Below are positions 61,590-64,000 of a stretch of DNA of 64,000 bases, in pieces. Both the position numbers and the translations under genes were made by a program. Source of the stretch: Microcoleus sp. EPA2. GTDB taxonomy: Bacteria; Cyanobacteriota; Cyanobacteriia; Cyanobacteriales; Microcoleaceae. The DNA lies in contig JAHRFD010000009.1 in assembly GCA_020882975.1 (NCBI GenBank), forward strand, positions 43,164-107,163. The letters are read 5' to 3'. Position 1 is the first letter of the stretch. Every line of letters begins with the position of its first letter. Below the pieces are notes generated by a model that was given only the letters and a program-made list of their open reading frames with translations, was not told the DNA's origin and made no database searches.

Positions 61590-61674
61590 CGCATTTTTGG
61601 CAATATTGGCTTTGGCTGAATTTGATTTCATTATATCACTTTTAATTCAATCCTCGACTAGGAGTGCAATTTCA

Positions 61675-64000
61675 ATGGCTACCACAAATGAAGTTTCCAG
61701 CAACCAGCTCATCGATGTTTTGATAACTGACACTTTACCGGGAAGTGCAGCCAAAAATTCCCTCCTCAATCCTTTAAGCAGCAGCAACAGTCAAAATATT
61801 GGCGGTAGTCCTTTGATAGCTGATACCAAAACTCAGCCGATTATTGAACCAGAAAAGCTATCCAGTGCGACTGACACGCTTAACTCAAAAAATGCGATGG
61901 CGGAGCCCAATAGCAAAAAAATAGATGATTCATTAATTGTTTCGGACACTCTAAAAGGCGGTTTAAGCGGCTCACCCAGCACCAGTATTAGTCAGAAAAC
62001 TCTATCTTCCAGTCCTGGTACAGATGTCAAAGATACCCTGACTGGAAGCACAAAAGATACACCGTTAGTTGTGATTAAAGACGACAGTATTACAGCAACT
62101 GATTCCTTGACTAATCCTCAGAGTGTGGAGAAGATAGCATCTGATAAAACTCCCACTACCTTAGCCGAGAAAGAAACTAAGCCAGAAATTGCGATCGCCC
62201 CAAATACCTCTGTCGCAGAATCCAAACCAACAACTACTACCTTAGCCGAGAAAGAAACTAAGCCAGAAATTGCGATCGCCCCAAATACCTCTGTCACAGA
62301 ATCCAAACCAACAACTACTACCTTAGCTGAAAAAGAAACTAAGACAGAAATTGCGATCGCCCCAAATACCTCTGTCGCAGAATCCAAACCAGCAACCACT
62401 ACCTTAGCTGAGAAAGAAACTAAGACAGAAATTGCGATCGCCTCCAATACCTCTGTCACAGAATCCAAACCAACAACAACAGTTACAGAAGCTAGTAAAA
62501 TCGATAAATCAACAACAGACAAACCAGCCAATACTGTCGCCGATATCAGCAAAAATAGCAACCACGAAAGCTCTCAATCTACCACACAAACAGAAAATAA
62601 AGCTGTAGAAAAAACTGAAATCTCAGTAATAGAAGCATCCAAAGAACCAAATACAATTTCTACCAATCCAAATATCGTAGCAGCAAACAACCCTTTTGTA
62701 TCTGGAAAATTTATTGTTGATTCAAAAGGTCAAGTGGGCATAGATTTTGTATTTGACGGTGGCTTGTTTCGGGGACAGCTAGCCATTTTCAGCCTCAAAG
62801 GTATGGAAAAGTTTGTACCGGGTTCAGACGAATTTATTAAAGAAACAGCTTCGAGAGCACTTAGTAACTCTGCAAAAGGTCATGTAGTGATTAATGATTT
62901 GAGTGAAGGTGCAAAATTTACGGGTAATTTACCTGAAGGCAATTCTAATGAAGGAACTTACTTAGGAGTTAAGACTTTTGCGATGACTCCGGGTGAGGAA
63001 TTTGGGGTGATGTTAGTGCCGAATGGGACTGTACAAGAAGTTTTGAATAATCCGGCGATCGGAGGAGACAAACGTCCTTTGTTTTCTATGGCTACGGCAA
63101 ATCCCAATCAGGCGTTTCATGTAGGACAAATTGCTGATGTAACAGGGGATGGAAACACCTTTGCAATGGAGGATATGCGGGTCGATTTAGGGAGCGATCG
63201 CGATTATAATGACTTCGTATTTCAGGTGCGTGGCGCTAAGGGTAATGCGGTGCGGTTGAATGATGTGATTAATGCTGATAAAGATTGGCGCAAAACAGAT
63301 ATGGGTCAGGCTTTGATTGCTTATGCTAAGCCTTACGTTGAACCGAAGTTAGAGCTTAAAAAAGAGGATGAAAAACCTGTAAACAATACTCCTTCAGGTT
63401 CGGCTTTAGATGTTCCAATTCCTGATATTGCAGGTGATTCAAAGGCTGAGGATAAAAAGGCGATCGCACCTGTTTCTCCTGCTACTGAATCTGTCGATAA
63501 AACTGAAGTTATTACTTCCGAGACAAGTGTAACGCCGGTGGTGGAAATTGCAGAGGATAAAAAGGCGATCGCACCTGTTTCTCCTGCTGCTGAATCTGTG
63601 TCGAAAACCGAAGTTGTTACTTCAGATAAGGCTGTAACGCCTGCGGTGAAGATTGAAGAAGACAAAAAGGCGATCGCACCTGTTTCTCCTGCTGCTGAAT
63701 CTGTGTCGAAAACCGAAGTTGTTACTTCAGATAAGGCTGTAACGCCTGCGGTGAAGATTGAAGAGGATAAAAAGGCGATCGCACCTATTTCTCCTGCTGT
63801 TGAATCTGTCGAGAAAATCGAGGTGGCTACTTCGGAGAAAACTGTAACGCCAGCGGTGAAGATTGAAGAGGAAAAAAAGGCGATCGCACCTGTTTCTCCT
63901 GGTACTGAATCTGTATCGAAAACCGAAGTTGTTACTTCAGATAAGGCTGTAACGCCAGCGGTGAAGATTGAAGAGGACAAAAAGGCGATCGCACCTGTTT
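61675..64000 (+). CDS. Large repetitive protein with DUF4114-like domain (3' end beyond the window)
   Basis: From ATG 61675 (MATTNEVSSNQLIDVLITD) the frame is open for 775 codons to the window edge. Residues 1-155 are Ser/Thr/Asn-rich. Four 27-aa repeats follow (TTLAEKETKPEIAIAPNTSV). A globular domain at about 340-545 has FVSGKFIVDSKGQVGIDFVFDGG, MTPGEEFGVMLVPNGT and MRVDLGSDRDYNDFVFQVRG, the D-D-YNDFVF ending typical of DUF4114, often a Ca-binding surface domain. Six 35-aa repeats (DKKAIAPVSPAAESV, KTEVVTSDKAVTPAVKIEE) then run off the edge. No signal peptide, so perhaps type I secreted (inference). Long minus-strand frames here are shadows of the repeats. Confidence 0.9.
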   Translation, partial: MATTNEVSSNQLIDVLITDTLPGSAAKNSLLNPLSSSNSQNIGGSPLIADTKTQPIIEPEKLSSATDTLNSKNAMAEPNSKKIDDSLIVSDTLKGGLSGSPSTSISQKTLSSSPGTDVKDTLTGSTKDTPLVVIKDDSITATDSLTNPQSVEKIASDKTPTTLAEKETKPEIAIAPNTSVAESKPTTTTLAEKETKPEIAIAPNTSVTESKPTTTTLAEKETKTEIAIAPNTSVAESKPATTTLAEKETKTEIAIASNTSVTESKPTTTVTEASKIDKSTTDKPANTVADISKNSNHESSQSTTQTENKAVEKTEISVIEASKEPNTISTNPNIVAANNPFVSGKFIVDSKGQVGIDFVFDGGLFRGQLAIFSLKGMEKFVPGSDEFIKETASRALSNSAKGHVVINDLSEGAKFTGNLPEGNSNEGTYLGVKTFAMTPGEEFGVMLVPNGTVQEVLNNPAIGGDKRPLFSMATANPNQAFHVGQIADVTGDGNTFAMEDMRVDLGSDRDYNDFVFQVRGAKGNAVRLNDVINADKDWRKTDMGQALIAYAKPYVEPKLELKKEDEKPVNNTPSGSALDVPIPDIAGDSKAEDKKAIAPVSPATESVDKTEVITSETSVTPVVEIAEDKKAIAPVSPAAESVSKTEVVTSDKAVTPAVKIEEDKKAIAPVSPAAESVSKTEVVTSDKAVTPAVKIEEDKKAIAPISPAVESVEKIEVATSEKTVTPAVKIEEEKKAIAPVSPGTESVSKTEVVTSDKAVTPAVKIEEDKKAIAPV
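62149..62472 (+). repeat. Four tandem 81-bp coding repeats, each with a HIP1 site
   Basis: Units recur exactly every 81 bp (TTAGC(C/T)GA at 62161, 62242, 62323 and 62404) and differ at a few positions. Each encodes 27 residues and contains GCGATCGC, translated as AIA. Confidence 0.95.
63451..64000 (+). repeat. Six tandem 105-bp coding repeats, each with a HIP1 site, running off the window
   Basis: HIP1 octamers lie at 63460, 63565, 63670, 63775, 63880 and 63985, exactly 105 bp apart. Each lies in the context AAAAAGGCGATCGCACCT and encodes KAIAP. Units 2 and 3 are nearly identical, so recent expansion is likely. The array continues beyond the window. Confidence 0.95.

Noticed and set aside
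62118..62561. Long minus-strand frame of 147 residues (VLVSFSAKVVV repeats)
   Set aside because: It is the complement of the 81-bp coding repeats of the plus-strand DUF4114-like gene. The repeat period is a multiple of three, so one stop-free unit makes a long shadow.
63333..63980. Minus-strand frame of 215 residues with SSSIFTAGVTALSEV repeats
   Set aside because: Same reason: complement of the 105-bp repeats. The plus strand has the continuous frame with a DUF4114-like domain and a sensible start.

Overview
The window is chromosomal DNA from a cyanobacterium. HIP1 octamers (GCGATCGC) are scattered through both coding and non-coding DNA. Photosynthesis genes are present (a high-light-inducible protein and a PsaK-like photosystem I subunit), along with an aa3-type cytochrome oxidase cluster. 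Several families are strongly cyanobacterial: DUF1574, DUF1822, DUF3082, DUF29, PEP-CTERM proteins and many Uma2 nucleases. The mixture of dispersed hairpin repeats, Uma2 expansion, CHAT proteins and PEP-CTERM proteins suggests a filamentous Oscillatoriales-type organism such as Microcoleus, Phormidium or Oscillatoria. The genus is inference only.

Layout. 1-7.6 kb: housekeeping genes (inorganic pyrophosphatase, a metallo-hydrolase, a diheme cytochrome c, PEP carboxylase) with two Uma2 genes. 7.7-16.5 kb: a small conserved membrane protein, a 1174-aa DUF1574/SGNH-like protein, a metzincin-like zinc protease and a HAF-repeat PEP-CTERM protein. 16.5-23.3 kb: an accessory island of small toxin-antitoxin-like genes (DUF433/PIN-like pair, GIY-YIG nuclease, a truncated RelE-like toxin with its antitoxin, tandem Uma2 copies, DUF29, a BECR-like toxin with a candidate immunity partner) interrupted by an AT-rich membrane-protein gene. 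23.3-30 kb: ctaB-ctaA divergent from ctaC-ctaD-ctaE, with a MITE-like element between ctaD and ctaE. 30-44.6 kb: a Leu/Ile/Val-type binding protein, a cellulose-synthase-like glycosyltransferase, a CHAT-FHA protein, an oxidoreductase, grxC-gshB, a PEP-CTERM protein and hflX. 44.6-46.3 kb: a 13-repeat CRISPR array without cas genes. It is preceded by a 113-bp inverted-repeat element that carries a CRISPR-repeat-like (possible anti-repeat) sequence. 46.5-52.3 kb: hli, psaK, an SRPBCC protein, galK and rsmA-ispE-DUF3082. 52.3-54.6 kb: DUF488-DUF488-dual-OB and a coiled-coil protein. 54.7-60.3 kb: a same-strand cluster of sigma-70-like factor, DUF1822, a pentapeptide-membrane-CHAT protease and a prepilin. 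60.4-64 kb: divergent PEP-CTERM and giant repetitive DUF4114-like genes that share a conserved upstream element.

Two groups stand out as possibly undescribed systems. The first is the orphan CRISPR array with a candidate tracrRNA-like element. The second is the sigma factor/DUF1822/CHAT/prepilin locus facing two exported-protein genes that share a 69-bp ungapped promoter-region repeat. Two real genes are easy to miss because they run off the window edges: the left partial gene (2-382) and the right DUF4114-like gene (61675 onward). The hflX gene appears to lack a standard start codon at its homology-supported N-terminus. All family assignments come from reading motifs in the sequence and recollection of families; no database search was run.
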